Assembly: GCA_947496375.1 (NCBI GenBank)
Contig: CANMCY010000005.1
Location: 62,001 to 126,000 of the forward strand
Length of the DNA: 64,000 nt
Source: Flavobacteriales bacterium
Lineage (GTDB): Bacteria > Bacteroidota > Bacteroidia > NS11-12g > UBA955
Reading direction: 5' to 3'
In this document: positions 10,098 to 18,293 of the stretch, in pieces
How positions within the stretch are numbered: the first letter of the stretch is position 1
Layout of the letters: each line of letters begins with the position of its first letter
Translations under genes and position numbers: made by a program
The notes under the pieces: model-generated
The model's input: the letters and a program-made list of their open reading frames with translations, nothing else
What the model was told of the DNA's origin: nothing
Database searches by the model: none

Positions 10098-11045
10098 TCA
10101 GAATTTGTATAAAAAACCCAACCCGAGTACCCATGAATTTTGCCATGCATTCTCTCCCGGTCTGGCGAGGTCTTTGTCAAAAACACTGATGAGGGTGTAA
10201 TTGAAATTCAGGTATCGTGTGAGTTTAACGGTCAGTCCGGCGTCTATGCGGCTGTCGAGCGGACTGGGATTGCGTTTAAAGTTGTACGGTATAAAAGCAA
10301 GGTAGTTGGTGCGAATGAGGATTTGTTTATTAAAATTAAACTCTCTGTTGAAACCGGTTTGTATCTGAAACCCCTGTTCACTGCGAATATATTGCCCCTT
10401 GTTTACCCCGGCAATGGTGTTTTGGTTGCGCTTTTCATACAAAGATTGATTGAGCATGAAAGTCTGTTTGAGGGAGAAAAGAGCCAGACGTCCATAAAAT
10501 CGTTCCGATGGTTTTGCTTCAAGTCCGATGGCCGACATTAATGAACCCTGGCTTAAAAAACTGCTGACTAGGTTTTTGACTTCTCTTCCATTGGCATCGC
10601 GTGTGTAATTGTAACCGGGCAGGAGCTGTGTTTGCAGATTTAAACCTCCAAAGCCACTGAGCCACGTTGCTCTGTCAAAAGAAATACCGTATTTACTGTC
10701 TATAAATACGTTGTCCATGTTTTTTCGGGTGCTTCTGAACTTATTCCCCAAATTGTCGGTCATGGTACTGGAAATAGCTCCGGCGTTTATTTTAAGTATA
10801 TTATCCCAAGCTTGTCTTTTGTATTTGAGATTGTAAAAAGCCCGAACATAGAAGTTACCGCTGAGGTTGTTGGCTGAACCTCCGCTCCAATTGGGGCTGG
10901 TGCCGGAAAGGGCAGTGGTAGCACCCACTTCGGCGCCCCATCTGATGATTTTAGTAGAATCCACGGCCTGCGTAGAATCGGGGTTTGCATAACCATGACC
11001 GGCCTGTAACAATGTGCAGAATATGATGATCAGGGCATACCGCAT
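10098..11045 (-). CDS. DUF3078 family outer-membrane protein
   Basis: The 315-residue product starts with a signal peptide (MRYALIIIFCTLLQAGHGYA). It carries the hallmark NWSGGSANNLSG segment of the Bacteroidota DUF3078 family, followed by alternating amphipathic strands (FYVRAFYNLKYKRQAWDN) and a C-terminal strand ending in Phe, all typical of an outer-membrane beta barrel. The family has no established function. It is convergent with the giant gene, 17 bases apart, and ends a minus-strand run behind mscL (19 bases) and sucC. The barrel assignment is inference from the strand pattern; the family assignment is fairly secure. Confidence 0.8.
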   Translation of the reverse strand: MRYALIIIFCTLLQAGHGYANPDSTQAVDSTKIIRWGAEVGATTALSGTSPNWSGGSANNLSGNFYVRAFYNLKYKRQAWDNILKINAGAISSTMTDNLGNKFRSTRKNMDNVFIDSKYGISFDRATWLSGFGGLNLQTQLLPGYNYTRDANGREVKNLVSSFLSQGSLMSAIGLEAKPSERFYGRLALFSLKQTFMLNQSLYEKRNQNTIAGVNKGQYIRSEQGFQIQTGFNREFNFNKQILIRTNYLAFIPYNFKRNPSPLDSRIDAGLTVKLTRYLNFNYTLISVFDKDLARPGENAWQNSWVLGLGFLYKF

Positions 11046-11064
11046 TGGGAGGGGTATACAGGAA

Positions 11065-11367
11065 TTATGGTTTTTCTTTGGTGATTACCTCTTTGGTTCG
11101 GTTGATGGCTTTTACAATGATGAACAGAACCATGGAGATGATGATGAAATTGAGGGTGGAAGCGATTAATTTGCCGTAGGTAAAGGGCCCTGCAGCCAGG
11201 GACTCTATCTTTTTAAACCCTCCGATAAAGGCAATAATAGGCATGATGATGTCATTAACTATGCTATCCACAATTTTTTGGAAAGCACCGCCAATCAATA
11301 CTGCAACAGCCAAATCTATGACATTGCCTTTTTTGATAAATTCCTTGAACTCAGTAATAAATCCCAT
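11065..11367 (-). CDS. mscL: Large-conductance mechanosensitive channel MscL (short form)
   Basis: MscL forms a homo-oligomeric inner-membrane pore that opens under membrane tension and protects against osmotic downshock. The first 45 residues fit the family signature: the N-terminal amphipathic helix (GFITEFKEFIKKGNVIDLAVAVLIGGAF), TM1 and the IMPI turn. A short periplasmic loop and TM2 (IISMVLFIIVKAINR) follow. The protein is only 100 residues against about 130-145 for most members; both the periplasmic loop and the C-terminal cytoplasmic helix bundle are reduced, and the chain stops about ten residues after TM2. It lies between sucC (46 bases) and the DUF3078 gene (19 bases) on the same strand. 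Confidence 0.93.
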   Translation of the reverse strand: MGFITEFKEFIKKGNVIDLAVAVLIGGAFQKIVDSIVNDIIMPIIAFIGGFKKIESLAAGPFTYGKLIASTLNFIIISMVLFIIVKAINRTKEVITKEKP

Positions 11368-11413
11368 ACATATTATACTGCAAAATAATGCAGGTTAATC
11401 AATATTGCAGTGA

Positions 11414-12643
11414 TTAGGCCGCAGAGGTGTTTTCTGTCAGTACCTTCTTAACCAGGTCGGCAGCTTCCTTCAGTACAATCGCACTGAAAACCTTAAGCCC
11501 GCTTTCATCAATGATTCGCTTGGCTTCTTCGGCGTTGGTACCCTGCAGGCGCACGATGATTGGAATTTTTACATCTCCAATTTTTTTGTAAGCCTCTACT
11601 ACGCCATTGGCAACGCGGTCACAACGTACGATACCGCCGAAAATATTGATGAGTATGGCCTTCACATTGGGATCGCTCATAATGATGCGGAAACCTGCCT
11701 CTACGGTTTCAGCATTGGCGGTTCCGCCCACATCCAAAAAGTTGGCCGGCTCCCCGCCGCTGAGTTTGATAATGTCCATGGTAGCCATAGCCAGCCCGGC
11801 ACCATTAACCATGCAGCCCACGTTTCCGTCAAGCTTCACAAAGTTAAGGTTGTATTTGCCGGCTTCCACTTCAGTGGGATCCTCTTCGGCGATGTCGCGT
11901 AAAGCGGCATAAGCGGGGTGGCGATAGAGGGCATTGTCATCCAGATTTACCTTGGCATCCACAGCAATGATGCGGTCATCACTGGTTTTAAGAACCGGAT
12001 TGATTTCAAACATGGCACTGTCTGTCTCTTCATAAGCTTTGTAGAGTGCTGAAACAAACGATACCATTTCTTTAAACGCTTTGCCTTCCAGTCCCAGTTT
12101 GAAAGCGATTTTACGGGCCTGAAACGCCTGGAATCCTACAGCCGGATCAATCCATTCTTTGTGGATTTTTTCAGGGTGCTGTTCGGCAACTTCTTCGATA
12201 TCCATTCCACCTTCCGTGGTGTAGATGATTACATTTCTTTTGGTTTGCCTGTCCAGCAACACGCTCATGTAATATTCTTTGGGCTCAGATGGTCCGGGAT
12301 AGAATACATCCTGAGCCACGAGTACTTTGTTCACCACTTTTCCGGCTGCACCGGTCTGTATGGTAATCAGGGTTCCGCCTAAAAGATTTTTTGTAATTTC
12401 TGCCGCCTGTTCGGGGGATTTTGCGATCTGCACGCCTCTGTGCTCAGTGCCGGCAATTTTGCCTTTACCGCGGCCACCCGCATGAATCTGTGCTTTGATT
12501 ACGCACCAGTCGCTGTTGAATTCGTCTTTAACCTTGCGTGCAGCTTCCATGGCCTGCTCGGGTGTTTCGGCAACAAAACCACCCTGAATGGCCACTCCAT
12601 AACTTTTCAGTATTTCTTTGGCCTGATACTCGTGAATATTCAT
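11414..12643 (-). CDS. sucC: Succinyl-CoA synthetase beta subunit
   Basis: This TCA-cycle enzyme converts succinyl-CoA to succinate with formation of ATP or GTP; the beta subunit carries the nucleotide-binding ATP-grasp fold. At 409 residues it is close to the usual 390-400. The start [17 protein letters not shown] is typical, followed by [14 protein letters not shown], the EINPVLKT metal-site region and the C-terminal CoA-ligase part with [19 protein letters not shown]. The alpha subunit gene sucD is not in this window, so the two are unlinked here. A -7 box lies 17 bases upstream, divergent from the LolD-like gene. Confidence 0.96.
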   Translation of the reverse strand: MNIHEYQAKEILKSYGVAIQGGFVAETPEQAMEAARKVKDEFNSDWCVIKAQIHAGGRGKGKIAGTEHRGVQIAKSPEQAAEITKNLLGGTLITIQTGAAGKVVNKVLVAQDVFYPGPSEPKEYYMSVLLDRQTKRNVIIYTTEGGMDIEEVAEQHPEKIHKEWIDPAVGFQAFQARKIAFKLGLEGKAFKEMVSFVSALYKAYEETDSAMFEINPVLKTSDDRIIAVDAKVNLDDNALYRHPAYAALRDIAEEDPTEVEAGKYNLNFVKLDGNVGCMVNGAGLAMATMDIIKLSGGEPANFLDVGGTANAETVEAGFRIIMSDPNVKAILINIFGGIVRCDRVANGVVEAYKKIGDVKIPIIVRLQGTNAEEAKRIIDESGLKVFSAIVLKEAADLVKKVLTENTSAA

Positions 12644-12660
12644 GCTTGTTTTACGGGACG

Positions 12661-12668
12661 CAAAATTA
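12661..12668 (-). promoter_or_regulatory. Candidate -7 box for sucC
   Basis: Read on the minus strand this is TAATTTTG, a full match to TAnnTTTG, 17 bases before the sucC start codon. No clear -33 TTG is seen. Confidence 0.5.
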
Positions 12669-12730
12669 ACTATTTTATGTCGTCTTACCTGATTTTTATG
12701 ATAAGTTATCTCAAAAAAGAAAATTTGCCG

Positions 12731-12738
12731 TAGGTTTG
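12731..12738 (+). promoter_or_regulatory. Candidate -7 box for the LolD-like gene
   Basis: TAGGTTTG matches TAnnTTTG and ends four bases before a GTG (12743) and seven before an ATG (12746). If functional it would start transcription at or next to the start codon, giving a leaderless mRNA. Confidence 0.5.
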
Positions 12739-12742
12739 AAGT

Positions 12743-13429
12743 GTGATGGAGCCATCAGCCCTTATTGTTGCCAGGAGTGTTAAGAAGAGCTACGGGAAAC
12801 TGGATGTGCTGAAAGGAATTGACCTGGCTGTTCAGTCCTCGGAAATTGTTTGTATTACAGGGGAGAGCGGCGCCGGTAAAAGCACGTTGCTGCATATTTT
12901 GGGTACGCTTGATACACCTGACGCAGGAGATGTTTTTATTAAAAATGAACGCATCAATGGAATGGATAGACGCAGATTGTCTCAATTCAGAAATCAGAAT
13001 CTGGGTTTTGTGTTTCAGTTCCATCAGTTGTTGCCGGAATTTTCTGCGCTAGAAAATGCCTGTATACCGGCGTGGATAGCAGGTATGAGTAAAAAGCAGG
13101 CAGCGGATAAAGCAATGCCCTTGTTTGAATTACTGGGGATTGCAGACCGAATGCATCATAATCCATCAGAGCTTAGTGGCGGAGAGCAGCAGCGGGTATC
13201 TGTAGTGCGTGCACTCATCAATAATCCGGCGGTGGTTTTTGCCGATGAACCGAGTGGGAATCTGGATAGCAAAAATGCCCGTGCCTTGCACGATTACTTT
13301 TTAAAATTGAGGGAAGAACTTGGGCAAACCTTTGTTATTGTTACCCATAATCCGGAATTGGCCGGTATGGCAGACCGGCATTTGCACATGAAGGATGGTC
13401 TGTTTTTACAGAATAATGAATCTGTATAA
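12743..13429 (+). CDS. lolD: ABC transporter ATP-binding protein, LolD-like
   Basis: ATPase subunit of an ABC transporter of the MacB/LolD type; LolCDE extracts lipoproteins from the inner membrane for transfer to LolA. The sequence shows Walker A GESGAGKST, Q-loop FVFQFHQLLPEF, signature LSGGEQQR, Walker B VVFADEPSGNLD and the switch His in VTHNPEL. The FQ-LLPEFSALENAC context and 228-residue length fit LolD rather than other families. No permease gene is adjacent, which is common in Bacteroidota where lolC/E lie elsewhere. The start is either GTG 12743 or the next codon ATG 12746; I give the outer one because of its promoter spacing. It is convergent with the sensor kinase gene. Confidence 0.85.
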   Translation: MMEPSALIVARSVKKSYGKLDVLKGIDLAVQSSEIVCITGESGAGKSTLLHILGTLDTPDAGDVFIKNERINGMDRRRLSQFRNQNLGFVFQFHQLLPEFSALENACIPAWIAGMSKKQAADKAMPLFELLGIADRMHHNPSELSGGEQQRVSVVRALINNPAVVFADEPSGNLDSKNARALHDYFLKLREELGQTFVIVTHNPELAGMADRHLHMKDGLFLQNNESV

Positions 13430-13469
13430 TTCCGCCAATCAGATTTTTATTTAATTAGCCTGCAGTTTA

Positions 13470-16400
13470 TCAAACCGGAAAATCTGGAAAAAGGATGGTA
13501 ACAGTAGTTCCTTTCAGTGGGGTAGAGGCTACCTTCATATCCCCGTTGATAATATCCAGCATTTTAAATATCAGCGAGTATCCAATGCCATAGCTTTGCA
13601 ATTCACTGCTGTCTTTGTGGTGTACCTGCAAGGTGCGGTTCTGAATTTTTTCAAGTACATCCGGTTGCATGCCATTTCCGGTATCTTTTACCTCAATGCA
13701 ATGTAAATCTTCTTTTTTATGGTAATGGACGCTGATGGTTCCATTTTTGGTAAATCTATTTGCGTTACTGATCAAATTAGTTAAAATGATATTCAGGGCG
13801 CTCTGAGAGGTGGATGCGGTAGCTTTTACCGGCACTTTGGATATCATTTCATTGTTATTGATTTGCAATCCTATTTTCACAAAACTTTGCAAGTCTGCCA
13901 CCATGCTGTGCAGAGGGATTTTGGGTTGTACCGTAGTGAATGATTTACCACTGGATCTCTCGTTCAAAATATTCGAACATAGTATTTCCAATCTTTTGGT
14001 GGAATTAATTATTAATTCAAGATGGTTTAAAATATCTGCTTTTTTTAGTCTTTTCTGGTATTCATGAACCTTATCACCCACCACATTGATGTATTTAATC
14101 GGAGCAAAAATGTCGTGGTTGATAACGCTGATATAGATACCATTGATTTTATTGAGTTGCGTTAATTCAGCTACTTTGGCCATTAACTGTCCATTGATTT
14201 CTGTAATTTCATGTGTTTTTTCACGAATGATTTCAACAAGCTTCCTGTTTTTTATTTCGGCATTGCGTGTTTTTAGCCATGTAATGAAACTGATGGTAAT
14301 TACCATGAAAACAATAAACAGGAAGAGATATGATGTTTGAAAATACCAAGGATTTTCCTTTTCTATCCGAATTGTCAGAACTACGGTTTCTTTGCCATTG
14401 TCATCAATATACAGAAACTGTAAGTTGTGATAGCCCGGTTCTTCCACCAGTACATTCACCCTTGAAAGCTCATTGTAAGGTATGAAAGCCAGGGTGTCAT
14501 CGATTCTGTAATACAGGTTTAGGCTTTTGGGGTTGGCCCAGTGCACCGTTTGAATATGAAATCTGACTTCATTGATATTGTTAGTTAACTTGAGTTTTCC
14601 ATCCTTTATGGTGAGTGTTTTGCCAAATCCGGTCACCTTTTTTATCTGTATGTTTTGTCCAGATTTTCTGTAAGGGAAGTCTTTTAGGGGCCTAAACTGA
14701 ATGATTCCCATTAAGCTGGGTATGCTGAACAGGGTATCTCCAAAATTCAGGTAGGCGGGGTAAGCTCCACCATTCATTTCGTCTGTGGGCAGACCGTCAT
14801 TGTAATCGAAGTATTGTGGCTGAGGTAAAAATTCGCCCCCCTCAATCACTTTATCAAAGCTCTTGGCAGGGAAACGCAGTAACCCGTCATTGGTAGATGC
14901 CCAAAGGAAATTGTTTTTATCCTTCACCAGGAAATGGGTCCTTAGCAGTGAGCCATAATGGTCGGATTTTAATTTTTTCAGGGTTTGATTGACAGAGTCT
15001 ATGGTGAATAAACCTTCACCATAGGTAGTCACAATAATTTGTTGGTTATGACGAAAAAAAGACCGGAAGCAAGTGGATTTTTTTATGTTATTAATCTGGT
15101 TGCCGACAGGATCATAGATGAACAATCCTCCGCAATAGGCCAGCCATATTTTTTTGTTGATGACTATACTTTGGTTAACCAGACCATACCCAATGGGCGT
15201 TTGTATTTGGTGAATAACAGTATCTTTTTGAGGGTCGTAAGTAAATATACCATACGTATTGAGTATATAGGTGGTTCCCTGATAATTAATGTAGCTTTGG
15301 TTCTGCCCCATTGGTATGATGTTTTTGCCTACTTTTTTTGGGGTTAAGGTGTTTAAATCCAGCGTATAATAATATTTATGGGTATTGCCTAATATCGTTT
15401 TTTCATTGATATAGTGATAGGAATATGAGAGGTTATAGTTTTTAAAAAAGTCTCTGAAAGAGACAGGGGTATTGCTGAATTGGTTAGGATAATCGGCAAC
15501 AAACTGACCATTTCTGAGGGGAATTTGTAAATAATATTGGTAGAAATCAAAATTATTTTTAGGTAGTTTGTGTTGGTAAATAGAGAAATTGGATTTACTG
15601 TATATGAGCAAGCCATCGGCAAAAGTTCCGATGAATAGTTTGTCGAGTTTTTGACTGAAAATAGCAGTAAAAATTGCAATATCGGTGGGTATATCCTCTG
15701 TAATAAGTTTCCAGTAATAGGATTCATTCCCCTTATCCTTATTTAAAATCCAAGCTTTGTTCTGATGAATTAAAACCGGTGTTTTATTATTGTCTGTAAA
15801 CCATCTTACACCAGGTATTTCACTGGATTTTACAGGAAGTGAAATGGGCTTTATCGTGGTTTGATTGATGCAAAATAATTCATTGCTATTGGAATTCAAT
15901 ATCCAGTAATTGTTTTGATAGAAGATGTCTTTGATAATTGAATTACTTGTGTGAATTAACCTGTGGCGGTTGTTTTCGAAACGATATATATGATTGTTTC
16001 TTCGGATGTATATGGTTTTGTCAGGTGATATATTAAATGCTGAGGCCCCTTTCAGCGAGTCTTTAACCTGATTCCATAGTTTATTTCCAAATGGTACATC
16101 GACGGAATATAAAGTATGGTGGAATGGAGGAAAGTCAGATGCGGAAAAATCCAGGTTTTCCAAAAAGGTATCGCGGGTAATTTTATAGGTTTTTCTGTCT
16201 ACGCAATTAATAAATAGTTCTTTACGCTCATTTTGAAAAATTTTGGCAATTCTTTCAGGGATTTTGGAAGGATAGGGTGTGATTTGTGAACCATCAAAGT
16301 GAAAAAGACCATTGGGTGTGGCTATCCACAATCTGCCTGTTTCATCCTGCAATAAATCCGAGATGATGTTTTCGGATAACTGCTTGTTTTGTTTGTTGAA

Positions 16401-16502
16401 ATAACGGGGATAATAGTCAGGACTGGATTGTCCGCTAACAATCGAGCAAAGCGATACAATTACCGCGAATAGTAATAAGGTTTTGCCTTTCGGACGAATC
16501 AT
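13470..16502 (-). CDS. Sensor histidine kinase with two-component regulator propeller domain
   Basis: The 1010-residue protein has a signal peptide (to about SIVSGQ), a long periplasmic sensor with beta-propeller (Reg_prop) repeats such as ISDLLQDETGRLWIATPNGLFHFDG, a Y_Y_Y-like region near residue 640-700 (NLYYRIDDTLAFIPY...YHNLQFLYIDDNG), one transmembrane helix (YLFLFIVFMVITISFITW), a helical linker and a kinase core. The H-box is SVINHDIFAPIKYI, the N-box NLISNANRF, then DTGNGM and GIGYSL for the G boxes. It autophosphorylates on the H-box His and hands the phosphate to a regulator, almost certainly the upstream LuxR-type protein whose stop overlaps this start by four bases (ATGA). There is no fused receiver domain, so this is not a one-component hybrid. 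The signal is unknown. Confidence 0.9.
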   Translation of the reverse strand: MIRPKGKTLLLFAVIVSLCSIVSGQSSPDYYPRYFNKQNKQLSENIISDLLQDETGRLWIATPNGLFHFDGSQITPYPSKIPERIAKIFQNERKELFINCVDRKTYKITRDTFLENLDFSASDFPPFHHTLYSVDVPFGNKLWNQVKDSLKGASAFNISPDKTIYIRRNNHIYRFENNRHRLIHTSNSIIKDIFYQNNYWILNSNSNELFCINQTTIKPISLPVKSSEIPGVRWFTDNNKTPVLIHQNKAWILNKDKGNESYYWKLITEDIPTDIAIFTAIFSQKLDKLFIGTFADGLLIYSKSNFSIYQHKLPKNNFDFYQYYLQIPLRNGQFVADYPNQFSNTPVSFRDFFKNYNLSYSYHYINEKTILGNTHKYYYTLDLNTLTPKKVGKNIIPMGQNQSYINYQGTTYILNTYGIFTYDPQKDTVIHQIQTPIGYGLVNQSIVINKKIWLAYCGGLFIYDPVGNQINNIKKSTCFRSFFRHNQQIIVTTYGEGLFTIDSVNQTLKKLKSDHYGSLLRTHFLVKDKNNFLWASTNDGLLRFPAKSFDKVIEGGEFLPQPQYFDYNDGLPTDEMNGGAYPAYLNFGDTLFSIPSLMGIIQFRPLKDFPYRKSGQNIQIKKVTGFGKTLTIKDGKLKLTNNINEVRFHIQTVHWANPKSLNLYYRIDDTLAFIPYNELSRVNVLVEEPGYHNLQFLYIDDNGKETVVLTIRIEKENPWYFQTSYLFLFIVFMVITISFITWLKTRNAEIKNRKLVEIIREKTHEITEINGQLMAKVAELTQLNKINGIYISVINHDIFAPIKYINVVGDKVHEYQKRLKKADILNHLELIINSTKRLEILCSNILNERSSGKSFTTVQPKIPLHSMVADLQSFVKIGLQINNNEMISKVPVKATASTSQSALNIILTNLISNANRFTKNGTISVHYHKKEDLHCIEVKDTGNGMQPDVLEKIQNRTLQVHHKDSSELQSYGIGYSLIFKMLDIINGDMKVASTPLKGTTVTILFPDFPV

Positions 16503-17101
16503 TTATAGAGCTGAACCAACTCTACAACGTTGTTTACATTCAGCTTGTGGAAGATACGGGCTTTAATAGTAGATACGGTATTGCTTTTAATACCGAGTTC
16601 TGTGGCAATATTCAGCGTAGACTTACCCTCCATCAGCATTTGCAGAATCTGGTTTTCCCGTTTGCCCTTGATGAGCGGCTTTTTATTCAAACGGGGCATG
16701 CTCACACCATTGATAAACTCAGAAAAACGACGGGTTATTTCCACTTCGGAAGTTTTCTTTTCGCAGTAATCAATTTTGTATTTGCTGAGAATGCGCTGGA
16801 ACATCACTTCAGGATGCATTGAAAACAATAGAATGCGGGTATCAGGGTTGCGCTCAATGATTTTTTCTACCAGGGTAATGCTCGACCCCTCGGGGAAGGT
16901 CACATCAAGAATAATGTGGGTGGGCTTTTCCTTCTCGATGGTGGGTAACAGCATGCTCAACTGCGAACACTCAACAATGTTCTTTATGTTAAGATTCATG
17001 GAAAGGATTAGCTTTATGCCACTGAAGATAATGGTGTGATCATCTGCAATCAGAACCTTTACTTCATTGACATCTCTGGGGGCTTCCGGTACGTGAATCA
17101 T
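16499..17101 (-). CDS. LuxR/NarL-family response regulator
   Basis: At 200 residues it has a receiver domain with acidic pair D20-D21 (VLIADDHTIIFSG), phospho-acceptor D66 (IILDVTF), a Ser/Thr switch position around LLFSMH and a conserved Lys in the EKKTS region. The C-terminal LuxR-type helix-turn-helix (KRENQILQMLMEGKSTLNIATELGIKSNTVSTI) binds DNA. It is the first gene of a two-gene operon with the propeller-domain kinase, overlapping it by ATGA. The promoter upstream has both a -7 box and a well-spaced -33 TTG. Targets are unknown. Confidence 0.93.
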   Translation of the reverse strand: MIHVPEAPRDVNEVKVLIADDHTIIFSGIKLILSMNLNIKNIVECSQLSMLLPTIEKEKPTHIILDVTFPEGSSITLVEKIIERNPDTRILLFSMHPEVMFQRILSKYKIDYCEKKTSEVEITRRFSEFINGVSMPRLNKKPLIKGKRENQILQMLMEGKSTLNIATELGIKSNTVSTIKARIFHKLNVNNVVELVQLYK

Positions 17102-17134
17102 ATGAATTTATTCTTAAATTTTATTTGTTGTCTG

Positions 17135-17165
17135 CAAAAGTATTGAATTTTGTCATAAAAATCAA
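17135..17165 (-). promoter_or_regulatory. Promoter of the response regulator-kinase operon
   Basis: On the minus strand TTG (17165-17163) and TACTTTTG (17142-17135) are separated by 20 bases, a good fit to the Bacteroidota -33/-7 pair. The -7 box lies 33 bases before the response regulator ATG. Confidence 0.6.
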
Positions 17166-17261
17166 CCAAACGAATATTCAACAATGATAAGTAGTACAAA
17201 AATCGGTTTTGGGCATTCTGTGTAAAATTTAGAAAAAGTTTTATCTTTTATGAAAAAATAC

Positions 17262-17269
17262 TAATTTTG
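17262..17269 (+). promoter_or_regulatory. Candidate -7 box for the HTH-like gene
   Basis: TAATTTTG matches TAnnTTTG and lies 31 bases before the ATG at 17301. It could drive the whole run HTH-like gene, recQ and two glycosyltransferases. The -33 element is unclear. Confidence 0.5.
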
Positions 17270-17300
17270 GTGAATCAGCAATACGAAAAATCGCAAATTT

Positions 17301-18293
17301 ATGGATTACCAAAGTGCCTTTATTCAAATTATCAAAAAGTCAGTACCGGCACATCTTCACCTGGCCGAGGAAGTGAGCTGTGCACTGGGTATCAGCGCAG
17401 ACAGTGCCTACCGAAGATTGCGCGGTGAGACAGACTTTACGCTGAATGAAACGGTAAAGCTGTGTTTGCATTTTAGCATTCCGCTGGAAGCCCTGAATTC
17501 GGAAATGGAGGATGTGGTAACTTTTAAAATCAATAATATTCTTGGCAATACCGATAGTTTTTCCAGCTATTTGGACTCATTAGACCGAGATCTTACCTGG
17601 CTTTCCAAATTCGATGACAGTATGCTGTTTTATGCAGCGGAAGATACCCCTGTCTTTTACCATTTTTTCTTTCCCAGACTGTCGGCTTTTAAAATGATTT
17701 ACTGGACCAAAAGTATTTTAAATACACCCCATTTTCAGGGGCTTAAAGTGGAAGATATGTCTTTACCGGAGGAATGGAAAAGTAAAGTGCTGGATATTAC
17801 GCATAAATATCAAGGTATCCCCACCACGGAAATCTGGAATGAAGACACGATTAAGAGCACCCTTCAACAAATAAAATTTTATTGGGAGGCCGGTTTTTTC
17901 AGGGAAATGGCTTCGGTTACAGCAGTGCTTGAGGATTTGAAAAATTTGATTGATATGGCTTCCAAACAGGCCGAACTGGGCAGGAAATACAATCCGGTTA
18001 AAGGAACCTTTACTGATACCCCTTTCTCGCTGTATATCAGTGATCTTATGATTGGCAATAATCATGTGTACATGGCCAGCGGAGAGCGCAGCACCAGCTA
18101 TATCGGTTATGCATCATTCAACTATATGCGCACTGCCAATACCACTTTTAACGGGCAGGTGAGTGGTTGGCTGGACAATCTCATTGCCAAAAGCACCCTG
18201 GTGAGCAAGGTAGCGGAAAAACAGCGCAACCAGTTTTTTAAAATCGCACTCAGGCGGGTGGAACAGTTAATGGAAGAAATATCGGCGGGCTAA
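17301..18293 (+). CDS. Uncharacterised protein with N-terminal HTH-like region
   Basis: I do not recognise a named family for the whole 330-residue protein. Residues about 15-65 (HLAEEVSCALGISADSAYRRLRGETDFTLNETVKLCLHFSIPLEAL) look like a Cro/BetR-type helix-turn-helix with a recognition helix near SADSAYRRLRG, as in many Bacteroidota proteins annotated only as HTH proteins. The remaining 260 residues are mostly helical, rich in aromatic residues (FYHFFFPRLSAFKMIYW, IKFYWEAGFF), with no membrane segment or signal peptide. The stop shares one base with the recQ start (TAATG), so the two are translationally coupled. I infer a cytoplasmic DNA-binding regulator with a large effector domain. Confidence 0.65.
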   Translation: MDYQSAFIQIIKKSVPAHLHLAEEVSCALGISADSAYRRLRGETDFTLNETVKLCLHFSIPLEALNSEMEDVVTFKINNILGNTDSFSSYLDSLDRDLTWLSKFDDSMLFYAAEDTPVFYHFFFPRLSAFKMIYWTKSILNTPHFQGLKVEDMSLPEEWKSKVLDITHKYQGIPTTEIWNEDTIKSTLQQIKFYWEAGFFREMASVTAVLEDLKNLIDMASKQAELGRKYNPVKGTFTDTPFSLYISDLMIGNNHVYMASGERSTSYIGYASFNYMRTANTTFNGQVSGWLDNLIAKSTLVSKVAEKQRNQFFKIALRRVEQLMEEISAG

